Source: an uncultured Cohaesibacter sp.
GTDB lineage: Bacteria; Pseudomonadota; Alphaproteobacteria; Rhizobiales; Cohaesibacteraceae
Assembly (NCBI RefSeq): GCF_963664735.1
Contig: NZ_OY761553.1
Span: forward strand, 3,956,001-4,020,000
Reading direction: 5' to 3'
DNA: 64,000 nt
A program made the position numbers and the translations under genes. Below the pieces are notes generated by a model that was given only the letters and a program-made list of their open reading frames with translations, was not told where the DNA came from and ran no database searches. Shown one piece after another: positions 9,395 through 18,572 of this stretch (within the stretch, counting starts at the first letter, position 1; each line of letters begins with the position of its first letter).

Positions 9395-11921
9395 CGGCGT
9401 CTCCTGCTCCCATGTCATCTGAGCTTGCATCGTCTATGTCAATCTCGTCCGCTCTAGGGCGAGATTTGGTTTTCCGCACTTTTTTTCGTGGCTGTGAGGT
9501 TGCCTCTTTCATTTCTTCAGGAAGGGAAAGAGACCGCACATGCACATCGCTCTGAGGGAACGGGATTTCGATTTTTGCTTCCTTCATGGCTTTGAAGATG
9601 GCAAAGCGGAGATCGCTTTTTGCCGTGAGTGAATTGTTGACATCCTGCACATAGCAGCGCAGTTCGAAATCCAGTGACGAGGCTCCGAAGTCCATGAAAT
9701 AGACCACTGGAGCGGGATAACTGGTCACATAGTCATTGGCTTCTGCGACCTCAAGCAGGATTTCCCGCACACGATCAGGGTCAGCATCATAGGAAACGCC
9801 GATGGGGACGATAATGCGCCCCATCGATCCGTTGTGCATCCAGTTCATGACCCGGTTCGAGATCAGCTCCGAGTTTGGCACAACCACCGTTGCCCGGTCG
9901 AATGTTTCGATTTTTGTTGCGCGAACCGAGATTTTCCGGATGTAGCCCTGATCCGAGCCAACAACCACCCAGTCGCCGGTTTTGATCGGTCGCTCTACAA
10001 GCAGGATCAGCCCGGAGACGAAGTTGTTGACGATGCTCTGCAGGCCAAAACCAATGCCGACGGACAAGGCGCCTGCAACCAAGGCTATGTTGGAGAGATC
10101 AAGCCCCATATAGGAAAAGGCGATCATCGCCGCGATGATGAAACCGAGATAGCCGAGGCTTGTCTCGATGGAGCTTTTTAGTCCGGCATCAAGATTGGTA
10201 GCAGGAAGCCAGCGTTGCTCGATCCAGCGCTCGACGCTCTTGAGAAGGGCGATGGCGATGATGAAGACCACAAGCGCACCAAGAATGTTGATTGGCGAGA
10301 TGGTCAGGTCACCAAGCTTTACGCTGAATATAGCGTTCTTTAGAGAGGTCAGAAAGTCCGTCGATTCCAAACCCCATGGAGTGAATATGAGCAAAGCAGC
10401 ACTTAGATAGAGAAGCACACGAACAATGCCGTTTAGCAAAACGCCGATTTGGTTGAAAGCGCCAGTTGAAACGCCAAGTGCTTGAGAAAGACGCTTCTTG
10501 GGGCCATTTGCAGCACCAAGATATTCCTGAAGAAAATTGTCGATGAGTGCTGAAAAGATACCCAACAATCCCAGAATGACGAAGAGTCGACCCAGCTGCT
10601 CCGCCACAAAGGCGCCAAGCGAAACATAGCCCAGGATCGGAGCGGCTGCGATAATAAGGCAAACCAGCCAGACCAGCGGCTGAAGAAAGCGCACGAAGCG
10701 TGGCAGAGAGAAGCCGTCCAGTTTTTCCATATCGTCAGAACGGGTTGGGGGCGCTTGATCAATCTGGGTGGAAATGAGCATGCGGAGTCCGATGGTGACG
10801 AAGACAGCAACAAGAATCGCGGCCGTGCCATTGATGAAGATCGTTGTTTCCAGTGGAGCAAACAGAATTTTATCCACTTCATCGAACAAGGTCTCAACCA
10901 TAAAGGTTGCAACCAAGGCCAGAGCAACACTGAAAATCCTGCGCGCATCGCTGGTTTCAATGTTGAGAAGCCGATAGTTGGGCCTTCCCGGGGCCAGAAG
11001 GACGCGGGCCAAACCATAGGACAGAGAGCCGCTGAACAGCACGAAAGACAGATGGTTCAGCAGCAATTCGACGCGGCTTGGCAAAAGATTGGCATTGCTC
11101 AGTATCAGCGTGATGGCCCACAGAATCGCGACAGGAAAAATGGTGTAAACCATCACCGCCCAGCTGGCGTAGTAGCTTCTTTGCAAAGCCGTAGGTGACT
11201 CCAGACTCGCCAGACGCGATAAGCCAACGAACAGCAACATGCGCAGCGGGCCGAACACGAGCAGAATAACAAAGGCCAGCATCGACAGTATCTGCCAAAT
11301 CTGATCGGCCGCCTTGGTGGCCAGATAGGAACTCCAATCTGCCATCAGCGTGGACATAACTTGCCATGTGGTGGCAAGACCTGCCAACCCCTTAACCCAG
11401 AGGGTTGGGTCCAGAATCGTGTTGGAGCGTTCGAGTAGTTGGCTGGTGAAGCGCTGTTGGCGGGCGAGCGTGATCTTGTTGCTGAGTTGCTCAACTCTCA
11501 CCAGAACGGATGTTACCAGCTTTGATTGCGCATCGAGTTCAGAGAGCTTGTCCTCCATTTCCTTGCGCCTTGATGCCAATTCTTCCGTTTCGGCGTTTGC
11601 ATCCGCGCCCTCTTTTGTTTCTGCTGGTTTTAGCGCGTCAAAGCGGGCCTGAGTTTCCTTTAGCTGCGGTTGCAAGGTTTCCTGCAGAGTGGTCGCTTCG
11701 CTCTTTATTTGCGTAAGGTCCGTTCTGAGATTGCCAAAAACATCATTTGAAAGAGTGTCTCTTGCGAGGGTGGCCTCAATTTGGTCCAGTCGGGCAATGA
11801 GAGAATCCGTCTGCTTGGGAGCATCGGCCTGCGCGTAAGCTTGCGCAAGGATGCCAAAAAATAAACAAACCACCAGATTAAGAATGATTAGCAGGCGGTG
11901 AGCAGGCAGTATTTTGGTCAC
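9378..11921 (-). CDS. Large mechanosensitive channel of the MscS superfamily (MscK/DUF3772-like)
   Basis: The protein of about 847 residues has a signal peptide (to ~residue 35), a periplasmic coiled-coil-rich part (~35-175, DUF3772 type), about ten membrane segments and a C-terminal MscS core. The core includes the pore-lining glycine-rich GALSVGIGFGLQSIVNNF helix and the beta-domain stretch PIKTGDWVVVG. A basic and acidic low-complexity tail follows (KKVRKTKSRPRADEIDIDD). Such channels release solutes upon hypo-osmotic shock. GTG at 11921 with AGAGG upstream is chosen; an ATG at 11963 would add a polar leader ahead of the signal peptide. Confidence 0.88.
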   Translation of the reverse strand: MTKILPAHRLLIILNLVVCLFFGILAQAYAQADAPKQTDSLIARLDQIEATLARDTLSNDVFGNLRTDLTQIKSEATTLQETLQPQLKETQARFDALKPAETKEGADANAETEELASRRKEMEDKLSELDAQSKLVTSVLVRVEQLSNKITLARQQRFTSQLLERSNTILDPTLWVKGLAGLATTWQVMSTLMADWSSYLATKAADQIWQILSMLAFVILLVFGPLRMLLFVGLSRLASLESPTALQRSYYASWAVMVYTIFPVAILWAITLILSNANLLPSRVELLLNHLSFVLFSGSLSYGLARVLLAPGRPNYRLLNIETSDARRIFSVALALVATFMVETLFDEVDKILFAPLETTIFINGTAAILVAVFVTIGLRMLISTQIDQAPPTRSDDMEKLDGFSLPRFVRFLQPLVWLVCLIIAAAPILGYVSLGAFVAEQLGRLFVILGLLGIFSALIDNFLQEYLGAANGPKKRLSQALGVSTGAFNQIGVLLNGIVRVLLYLSAALLIFTPWGLESTDFLTSLKNAIFSVKLGDLTISPINILGALVVFIIAIALLKSVERWIEQRWLPATNLDAGLKSSIETSLGYLGFIIAAMIAFSYMGLDLSNIALVAGALSVGIGFGLQSIVNNFVSGLILLVERPIKTGDWVVVGSDQGYIRKISVRATKIETFDRATVVVPNSELISNRVMNWMHNGSMGRIIVPIGVSYDADPDRVREILLEVAEANDYVTSYPAPVVYFMDFGASSLDFELRCYVQDVNNSLTAKSDLRFAIFKAMKEAKIEIPFPQSDVHVRSLSLPEEMKEATSQPRKKVRKTKSRPRADEIDIDDASSDDMGAGDADGAEN

Positions 11922-12140
11922 AGAATGTTCCTCTCGCAAAAACGATTCATGTAAGAACGGCAACGCGATATGTTTTGTCTACTGGAATTCAAAGTCGAAC
12001 TCAATTCCTTCGATTGGACCAAACAAGTCACATGGTAATTATGAAGGAAATATGTCATCTGATCATTTCTCAACTGGCGTCTTGCTGGTGTGGGCTGTAG
12101 GCTCGAAGGAATTGGTTTTATTGAGATTGGAAGAAGCAAT

Positions 12141-12983
12141 ATGTCGGAAGAATTTGACCTGAATAATCCTGAATTTCCAAAGAAACTCAAAAAAATGGTG
12201 ATGCAGAGCGGGGGCTATCCGTACGAAGACAAGCTCAAACGCGAAGAGTATGAAGAAGAGCTTGAGGCACTACAGATCGAACTGGTCAAGGCGCAGGAAT
12301 GGGCTAAGGCGACCGGCGAGCGGATTGTCTGTGTGTTCGAAGGTCGCGATGCTGCCGGCAAGGGCGGATGTACGAAGGTGCTCACTCAATATACCAATCC
12401 CCGCAACGTTCGGATTGTTGCTCTTTCCAAGCCAAGTGATGTTGAGCTGGGGCAATGGTATTTTCAGCGGTATGTGAATCACTTGCCAACTCGAGGCGAA
12501 ATCGTTCTTTTCGACCGGTCCTGGTATAACCGGGCGGGCGTTGAGGCTGTGATGGGCTTTTGTACGCCTGAGCAAACGGAGAAATTTCTGGTCGATGCTC
12601 CGCGGTTTGAGAAAATGGTGCGGGACAGCGGAACGCGCCTGTTCAAATTCTGGCTCAATATCGGCAAGGAAATGCAGTTGAAGCGGTTTCATGATCGCCG
12701 CCACAGCCCGCTCAAGCATTGGAAGCTCTCGCCGATTGATCTTGAGGCGCTGGATAAGTGGGATGATTACACCAAAGCCCGCAACAGGATGCTGAAAGCA
12801 ACCCATAAAGAGCACTCGCCCTGGATTATTGTCCGTTCGAATGACAAGCGCCGCGCGCGGCTTAACATGCTGCGTTATCTTTTGAGCGAGCTGCCTTATC
12901 CAGACAAGGAAAAGAAACTTCTGAAGTCCATCGATCCTGAAATTCTTGGCTTCGGGTATGATTTCCTGAAAAACGAAGAATGA
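12141..12983 (+). CDS. ppk2: Polyphosphate kinase 2
   Basis: The 280-residue protein transfers phosphate between polyphosphate and nucleotides. It has the PPK2 landmarks: Walker A EGRDAAGKGG (~residues 66-75), a lid region with the SKPSDVELGQWYFQR segment, and the Walker B FDRSWYNR (~120-127). Single-domain length corresponds to class I PPK2; ADP versus GDP preference cannot be told. The ATG at 12141 has GGAAG ahead of it; an in-frame start at 12090 is less likely. A strong terminator follows at 13048. Confidence 0.92.
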   Translation: MSEEFDLNNPEFPKKLKKMVMQSGGYPYEDKLKREEYEEELEALQIELVKAQEWAKATGERIVCVFEGRDAAGKGGCTKVLTQYTNPRNVRIVALSKPSDVELGQWYFQRYVNHLPTRGEIVLFDRSWYNRAGVEAVMGFCTPEQTEKFLVDAPRFEKMVRDSGTRLFKFWLNIGKEMQLKRFHDRRHSPLKHWKLSPIDLEALDKWDDYTKARNRMLKATHKEHSPWIIVRSNDKRRARLNMLRYLLSELPYPDKEKKLLKSIDPEILGFGYDFLKNEE

Positions 12984-13047
12984 GTTTGTAGAAACCTTGG
13001 GTGCGACCGGTGAGAAACAAGCTGCACGCCTTACCATTGTAATGACA

Positions 13048-13087
13048 AGAAAAGCGGAACATTCTGTGTCCGCTTTTCTCTTTTTTG
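13048..13087 (+). terminator. Rho-independent terminator after ppk2
   Basis: An 11-base perfect stem, AGAAAAGCGGA with TCCGCTTTTCT and a 10-base loop, is followed by CTTTTTT. The A-rich left arm could also let it work on the other strand for znuA. Confidence 0.9.
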
Positions 13088-13163
13088 CTTTCAAATAATT
13101 ATTGCCTAGCCAGATTTGAGCTCCGGTTCTGCAGAATGGCGGTCGGGAACGCCATTGTCAGGC

Positions 13164-14162
13164 TCATTTCAGGCAATCAAGTAGTTTGGAAGCATTATAT
13201 TGCATCAGATTTTCGTAAAGATCCGGGCCGAGCTCAAGATTGGTTCCAAGTGGATCCAGCTGTCCGATCTTGGTGTCAGTTCCCTCTATCAGCGTATTCA
13301 GGATTTTATCCGAGAATTGTGGCTCGGCCATAATGCAGACCACATTGAGGTCCTTTAGCTTTGCACGAATTTCCTTGATGCGGGCCACTCCGGGAGAAAC
13401 GCCGGGCTGAAGCATGACTGATCCTGCCGCAGAAATGCCGAAGCGGTTTTCGTAATAATGATAGGCATCGTGAAAGACGATGTAGGGCTTGTCTTTAATT
13501 GCAGCAAGTTCCTGTCTTATTTTCTCTATTTCTGATGTGATCTGCTTTTCGAATGCCTGCTCATTGGCCTGATATTGGGCTGCATTGTTGCTATCCAGCT
13601 CGACCAAGGCTTCCGTGATGGCTTTCGCCATGGCCAGTCCATTTTCCGGATCTAGCCAGATATGGGGGTCATGACCTTCATGCTCATGGTCATCATGGGC
13701 CTCATGGCTGTGCTCGTGGTCATGTTCCGCTTCATGGTCATGATCCGCGTCATGCTCTTCGTCATGATCGTGAACGTGCTTTTCCCAGTTTCCGCCGGTT
13801 CTGACTTCGAGCTCCGTCAGGCCTTCAATTTTGTTCAAGGTCAGAATGCGTGCTTTGCTGGGGAGTGTTTCGATTGGTTTTTCCAGAGCAGGAGACAGAT
13901 TGGGGCCGATCCAGATGACGAGATCAGCATCTTGCAGTGCCTTGGCATCGGAGGGTTGCAATTTGGCGACATGAGGGGATGTTGCCTGATCGACGAGAAG
14001 TTGTGGTGTTGCCACATCTTTCATGATGGCTGCTGTTATGGAATAAACAGGAGCAATGGATGTGGCGACCTTGGGAGCAGCATAAGCTGTAATGCTGGCT
14101 GACATTGCGAGAAGGGTGGCACTAATGCCTGCAAGAAGCGTATGTTTCGATTTTTCTGTCAT
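13164..14162 (-). CDS. znuA: Zinc ABC transporter substrate-binding protein ZnuA
   Basis: The 332-residue periplasmic protein has a signal peptide (to ~residue 28) and the cluster A-I fold of zinc receptors. A His/Asp-rich metal loop lies at ~residues 135-170, with many HDHE-type repeats, followed by HDPHIWLDPENG. Further metal-site regions are FHDAYHYYENRFG and CIMAEPQFSDKI. It delivers Zn(II) to ZnuBC, but neither permease nor ATPase is beside it in this window, so those must be elsewhere. A Zur-box-like site lies 58 bases upstream of the start. Confidence 0.93.
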   Translation of the reverse strand: MTEKSKHTLLAGISATLLAMSASITAYAAPKVATSIAPVYSITAAIMKDVATPQLLVDQATSPHVAKLQPSDAKALQDADLVIWIGPNLSPALEKPIETLPSKARILTLNKIEGLTELEVRTGGNWEKHVHDHDEEHDADHDHEAEHDHEHSHEAHDDHEHEGHDPHIWLDPENGLAMAKAITEALVELDSNNAAQYQANEQAFEKQITSEIEKIRQELAAIKDKPYIVFHDAYHYYENRFGISAAGSVMLQPGVSPGVARIKEIRAKLKDLNVVCIMAEPQFSDKILNTLIEGTDTKIGQLDPLGTNLELGPDLYENLMQYNASKLLDCLK

Positions 14163-14219
14163 GGTCTCTTGATGTGCCTTACGGATTAGGCTCCGAAATA
14201 TTTGTGGAGCAAATGATAC

Positions 14220-14232
14220 GTTATAACATTAC
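14220..14232. promoter_or_regulatory. Zur-box-like operator upstream of znuA
   Basis: GTTATAACATTAC nearly matches the palindrome GTTAT-N3-ATAAC known for alphaproteobacterial Zur sites, with one mismatch in the right half. It lies 58 bases before the znuA start in an AT-rich stretch, so zinc-dependent repression by Zur is likely. Confidence 0.6.
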
Positions 14233-14354
14233 ATTTACATCGTCATATTTGTTGCGTCAAGGTCCTAACAGTGTGAGAAGCGATTCCGTTCACGCTTATG
14301 AAGCGGGAAAACTCAAACTGATGTCGTTTCAGCGCAGGTGCGCTTCGCCTTTTT

Positions 14355-15641
14355 CTATCTTGCCTTTGGCAATGTCGTCAATTGGGTGCCGGTTTCCTCT
14401 GCCGCTTCAGCTTCATCGTCTTTGAAGAGACGAAGTTTGCCGAATGGTTTGTTGATGCCTGCTGTCAGCTTCGAAAAGAAGCCTCCGGAGGAGGGGTGCT
14501 CTGATGCAGGCTGGGGCTGGGCCGAGGGAGCATCACTCGAGGTTGTCGTCGTCTCTGAGGTGCTTTGCAAAACGGTTGAAGTCTGGGTTTGCGCGGGTGT
14601 GCTCGGTGTTGAAGTTACTGGCTCGGAATTGCCTTTGAGCAAACCTGCAAAGAAGCCGTCAGGATTCTTGCCTTCCGAAATTCGGTCTTTTCTATTCAAG
14701 ATCGCCAGTTGAGCATCGACCATTGCATCTGTCGCTTTGGCTTCACTTTTTTGCGCTTGCTTCTCGAGCTTCAAGGCTGCGTCTTTGAAGCGGGCATTTT
14801 CTTCGGCGCGCAGCTTTTGTAGTGAAGCAAGAAGCGTTGGATCGAGAGTATAGTTCGGGCAAGCGGCATTTGCGTTGAAGTTCGTAGCGCCTTGCGGATC
14901 AAAAACGTAGGAGTGATTGCACACTTCCACCTTGGGTGGGACATGGGTGATCTGGAAATGGTCATAGCCATTTTTCAGATTCTGCCAAAACCCAAAATTC
15001 TCGTCATTGCGCACGCGGGCCATGTTTTCTGGCGTCATGCGGAACGGGAAGGCGTGAACCGGGAAAGAGCGCTGTCCGCCCTCAAGTGCCTCGCGCCCCA
15101 GTGTGTAAATTTCAGCAATCTGCTCGTCTTCCATTGCGTAACAGCCGCGCGAAGAGCAAGAGCCGTGCACCATCAGATTGGCACCGGTTCGCCCGAAGGA
15201 GCGATCGAACTTGTTGGGATAGCCTATGTTGAAAGAAAGATAGTAACTGGAATTGGGATTCATCTGCCCCTGAGTGATGTTATAAAACCCTTCGGGGGCC
15301 TGACGGTCGCCTTCTTTCTTCTTGGGGCCGATCTTGCCGGAATAGGCGCAAATCGGATAGGTCTTGAGCAGCGCAAACGTACCGTCCTTGGTCTGCTTCC
15401 AAGCCTCGAGAACACCCTCTTCCTTGAATATGCGAATGTAAAGGGGGGCACTTTCCGTAGAGCCTATCTTCTGGATCTCGTGCTTGAGCTTGATGGGTAG
15501 CGGTTGGGTGGCTTTGCCGTCTTCAATCAGCTCCGGGTTGCAGGCAGCTAAAGCAAGGCTTCCTCCAAGTGCGATCAGAAGGGCCACTGTTTGGATCTGT
15601 TTTTTATTGATGTTCTTTTTCACGCAGAAACCCTGATTCAC
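14355..15641 (-). CDS. Lipoprotein L,D-transpeptidase (YkuD/YafK-like)
   Basis: The 428-residue protein has a lipobox (ALAACNP, Cys near residue 34) and a YkuD catalytic domain with the motif HGSCSSRGC at ~residues 159-167, the nucleophile being the last Cys. Similarity is to the YafK group, which acts on peptidoglycan cross-links or on lipoprotein attachment. Residues from ~270 on are predicted coiled-coil, then a Thr/Ser/Pro-rich tail, unusual in length for YafK. Start GTG 15641 is used; GTG at 15623 is also possible and leaves the lipoprotein signal intact. Confidence 0.87.
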   Translation of the reverse strand: MNQGFCVKKNINKKQIQTVALLIALGGSLALAACNPELIEDGKATQPLPIKLKHEIQKIGSTESAPLYIRIFKEEGVLEAWKQTKDGTFALLKTYPICAYSGKIGPKKKEGDRQAPEGFYNITQGQMNPNSSYYLSFNIGYPNKFDRSFGRTGANLMVHGSCSSRGCYAMEDEQIAEIYTLGREALEGGQRSFPVHAFPFRMTPENMARVRNDENFGFWQNLKNGYDHFQITHVPPKVEVCNHSYVFDPQGATNFNANAACPNYTLDPTLLASLQKLRAEENARFKDAALKLEKQAQKSEAKATDAMVDAQLAILNRKDRISEGKNPDGFFAGLLKGNSEPVTSTPSTPAQTQTSTVLQSTSETTTTSSDAPSAQPQPASEHPSSGGFFSKLTAGINKPFGKLRLFKDDEAEAAEETGTQLTTLPKAR

Positions 15642-15978
15642 GTTGATCGTTCCATACCGTTCTGTATTGCCATGTTCTCATGTCAACGACAAGAACAGGG
15701 CGGGTCACATAATCGAGAGTGATCTATTCGCTTTAAGCTTGCAGCAAATCGCCCTGATCGGCCGGGCTCACCATGGTTAAAAATAAACTAAAACAGATTG
15801 ATAGTTGGTTACCGTAGAGTGAAGTGCTATTTCGGCTACAGTGTGGCAGGTCTTTATGCGTATCTAGTTATCTTTACTGGTTGCCACAACAAAAGACGAC
15901 GGGTGAAGTGCCCGTCGCCTCATGATCAGTTGAAATCTGTGGTGTTTGCCAAGCTTGTGCATGGCTCAGGGCTCGATC
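15642..15978. other. Intergenic region with the accA terminator
   Basis: About 340 bases between the L,D-transpeptidase start and the accA stop, both on the minus strand. It must include the promoter of the L,D-transpeptidase gene. Apart from the hairpin at 15890-15917 no feature was recognised. Confidence 0.4.
15890..15917 (-). terminator. Rho-independent terminator after accA
   Basis: On the minus strand a GACGGG/CCCGTC stem (extended by one pair) with a seven-base loop is followed by GTCTTTTG. The T-run is short, so the strength is moderate. Confidence 0.6.
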
Positions 15979-16932
15979 CTAGAGTTTGGAACCGATTGCC
16001 AGGAATTTCTCGCGTCGCTGTTTGCGGATTTCTTCCTTGCTCATACCATCAAACTCACCAAGACAATCGGCAATCATGTTGCCTGCGCGCTCGATCACGG
16101 CCTCTGGATCGCGGTGGGCTCCACCGATGGGTTCGGAGATGATCCTGTCGATGATCTTGAAATCCATCAAGTCTTGTGCGGTGATTTTCATCGTGGTGGC
16201 AGCATCCTCTGCTCTTGTAGAGTCGCGCCAAAGAATGGAAGCTGCGCCCTCAGGAGAGATTACACTGTAGATGGAGTGCTCAAGCATCAGCACGCGGTTG
16301 GCCGTGGCGATGGCAATTGCGCCGCCGGAGCCGCCTTCGCCGATGATGGTGGCAACGCTTGGTGTGCCAAGGGCCAGGCAAGCGTCTGTGGAGCGGGCGA
16401 TTGCTTCAGACTGGCCGCGCTCTTCGGCACCAATACCCGGATATGCGCCTGCCGTGTCGACAAAGGTGATAAGTGGCATGTTGAAACGGTCAGCCAGTTC
16501 CATGATGCGCACCGCCTTGCGATAGCCTTCCGGACGAGCCATGCCGAAATTGTGGCGCAGGCGGCTTTCGGTGTCACTGCCCTTTTCCTGTCCGATGACA
16601 GCAACGGGACGGCCTCGGAAGCGGCCAAAACCTGCCTGGATGGCTTCGTCTTCAGCAAACTTCCGGTCGCCGGCCAGCGGTGTGAATTCGTCAATCAGAC
16701 TGGCTACATAGTTGCTGAAATGAGGGCGATCCGGATGGCGAGCGATCTGGGTTTTGTGCCAAGGGGTCAAGTTGGCATAAAGATCTTTAAGGGCGCTTTC
16801 CGCCTTTTTTTGCAAGCGTTTGATTTCGTCGCCCACGTCAACTGCTTCGCCGGTCTCTCTCAAGACGAGCAATTCCTGTACTTTGCCTTCAAGATCAGCA
16901 ACGGGTTTCTCGAATTCCAAATAACTATGCAT
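15979..16932 (-). CDS. accA: Acetyl-CoA carboxylase, carboxyltransferase subunit alpha
   Basis: The 317-residue protein has the AccA layout: an N-terminal helix pair beginning MHSYLEFEKP, the LTPWHKTQIARHPDRPH segment, then crotonase-fold landmarks FVDTAGAYPGIGAEERGQ and IGEGGSGGAIAI. With AccD it transfers the carboxyl group from carboxybiotin to acetyl-CoA, giving malonyl-CoA for fatty acid synthesis. AccD is not in the window. The length is normal. xerD lies upstream on the same strand with a 270-base gap. Confidence 0.97.
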   Translation of the reverse strand: MHSYLEFEKPVADLEGKVQELLVLRETGEAVDVGDEIKRLQKKAESALKDLYANLTPWHKTQIARHPDRPHFSNYVASLIDEFTPLAGDRKFAEDEAIQAGFGRFRGRPVAVIGQEKGSDTESRLRHNFGMARPEGYRKAVRIMELADRFNMPLITFVDTAGAYPGIGAEERGQSEAIARSTDACLALGTPSVATIIGEGGSGGAIAIATANRVLMLEHSIYSVISPEGAASILWRDSTRAEDAATTMKITAQDLMDFKIIDRIISEPIGGAHRDPEAVIERAGNMIADCLGEFDGMSKEEIRKQRREKFLAIGSKL

Positions 16933-17203
16933 AGCGGGTTCGATCCAACTTCTTTCTATTGGTATCCTGGGCCCAATCGCCTTGTTGGCACATTCTTACA
17001 GGTCGCAAGACCACAAATGAGTGCCGGTGAAAAGGGTCCGTTTTCCATGATTTTCCCAATGGGAAAACCAATGAATGAAATGTCGCGGCCACGTTGGCCT
17101 TTTTTCGGTCCAACTGTCAAGCAAGAGACATGGTTAGCTCTGTGGTTTGAGCCATTAACAACAACTATGATTAAGACAATGGCGGAAATAGGTCAGGCTC
17201 GAT

Positions 17204-18166
17204 CTATTTCACATTTGGTTCGAATTGGTCCGACAGCGGATGGTGATGTTCAACCAGTTCGACAAGTCTTTCATCAAGCACATGGGTGTAAATCTGCGTG
17301 GTGGAAATATCGCTATGGCCCAGAAGCTTCTGCACCGCTCGGAGATTGGCGCCATTCTGCAACAAGTGGCTGGCGAATGCATGGCGCAGAACATGGGGTG
17401 AAACCGCGCTTGCATCAAGGCCAACATCTCCGGCCAGCGCCTTGAGTTCTCGAGCGAAAGCCTGCCGGGTATAGTGGCCTTCCTTGCCTGAGGATGGGAA
17501 AAGCCATGGGCGGGCGTTGTTGCTTGCGGGTATGCCTGTGCTTTCAAGCATGGCGCGATAGTCGCGCATTGCTTCTTTTGCTCTTTCAGAAAGTGGTACG
17601 AGGCGCTCTTTGTTACCCTTGCCGATAATGCTGATGAAGTAGCCGTCGATATGGGCTGCGGAGGCAGGCAGAGAGACCAGCTCAGAAACGCGTAAGCCTG
17701 TCGCATAGACAAGTTCCAGCAGCACATAAAGGCGCATGGCCCGGATCTGGCGTTTTGGTGTCGGGCCGGCTAGCGATGCGTTGAAGCGAGCCGCTTCGAT
17801 CAGGCGATCAACCTCTTGCACAGTCAGAATTTTCGGCAGCGGGCGTGAGCGTCTGGGAGCTTTGAGCATGGTCGAGGGGTCATCGGGGCGGAAGCCATCG
17901 CGATAGAGAAAGCGGAAGATCTGCCGCATGGAAGAGATCTTTCTGGCCACACTGGATGTCGCCAGATCGCGATCATTCAGCTCTGCAAGATAGGAACGAA
18001 GATCCTCCAGACTACAGGATTCAAACCTGGCGCCGTGGCTGGATAAAAAATCATCCAGATCGTTCAGATCTCGCGCATAGGCTTCAAGCGTATTGTTCGA
18101 GGCGCCTTTCTCTGCGCTCAGCGAATCCAGAAACAGATGAATGGCCTGTTGGTTTGCCAGTGTCAC
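17204..18166 (-). CDS. xerD: Site-specific tyrosine recombinase XerD
   Basis: The 320-residue protein has a SAM-like N-terminal core-binding domain (~1-105) and a catalytic domain with Arg in YATGLRVSEL, a Lys in the beta-hairpin region GKGNKER, HVLRHAFASH, LGHSDIS and the nucleophile Tyr in QIYTHV. Together with XerC it resolves chromosome dimers at dif. Its place next to aroK/aroB is the usual one in Hyphomicrobiales, so it is read as the housekeeping recombinase rather than an integrase. Confidence 0.93.
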   Translation of the reverse strand: MTLANQQAIHLFLDSLSAEKGASNNTLEAYARDLNDLDDFLSSHGARFESCSLEDLRSYLAELNDRDLATSSVARKISSMRQIFRFLYRDGFRPDDPSTMLKAPRRSRPLPKILTVQEVDRLIEAARFNASLAGPTPKRQIRAMRLYVLLELVYATGLRVSELVSLPASAAHIDGYFISIIGKGNKERLVPLSERAKEAMRDYRAMLESTGIPASNNARPWLFPSSGKEGHYTRQAFARELKALAGDVGLDASAVSPHVLRHAFASHLLQNGANLRAVQKLLGHSDISTTQIYTHVLDERLVELVEHHHPLSDQFEPNVK

Positions 18167-18203
18167 GAACGTTTCCTGTTAAGTGAATTACAAACTAACT
18201 GGC

Positions 18204-18344
18204 TTAGTTGAGGGCACTTGCAGGAATGCGGACAACCATTTCGCGCTGTGTTGGTTCGACAAAATTGGCTAATGCAAAAATGCCTCCGGCCACCAATCCG
18301 CCTAGAACGAGAAGGAATACAAGCGCTTTGATCAGGCTCGGCAT
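18204..18344 (-). CDS. Conserved-looking 46-residue single-pass membrane protein
   Basis: An ATG at 18344 has AAGGA seven bases upstream and opens a 46-codon frame. The product begins MPSLIKALVFLLVLGGLVAG, a single membrane helix, and ends with a short exposed tail, VEPTQREMVVRIPASALN. It sits between xerD and aroK and faces away from aroK. Small proteins of this form are known to me at this position in other Hyphomicrobiales, with no assigned function. The good ribosome binding site and the membrane helix argue for a real gene. Confidence 0.75.
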   Translation of the reverse strand: MPSLIKALVFLLVLGGLVAGGIFALANFVEPTQREMVVRIPASALN

Positions 18345-18572
18345 GGAACAATCCTTGATTTTGGTTAATGCAATTATTGTGCGCTAACCTAGCATCAATA
18401 ATATGTTAATGTCATTTTTTTGGCGTTTCTTTCCAATTGATTTTGGTTCACTTGGGGACGGTGTCCATTTGAAAGGCTTGAATCTGAAAAGGTTGCTTGA
18501 CAGATTTGACCTTTCCGGCGCAAACCTGACCCGATCTCAAACGGTATAGGATGTTCAGGCTCAAGGACGCAG

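Noticed and set aside
15946-17445. A 499-codon frame on the plus strand across accA and the end of xerD
   Set aside because: Antisense to accA and xerD, both certain; low-quality composition rich in Cys, His and Arg.
17204-18166. Tyrosine recombinase as sign of a mobile element
   Set aside because: Sequence and neighbours are those of housekeeping XerD; no attachment-site repeats or phage genes nearby.
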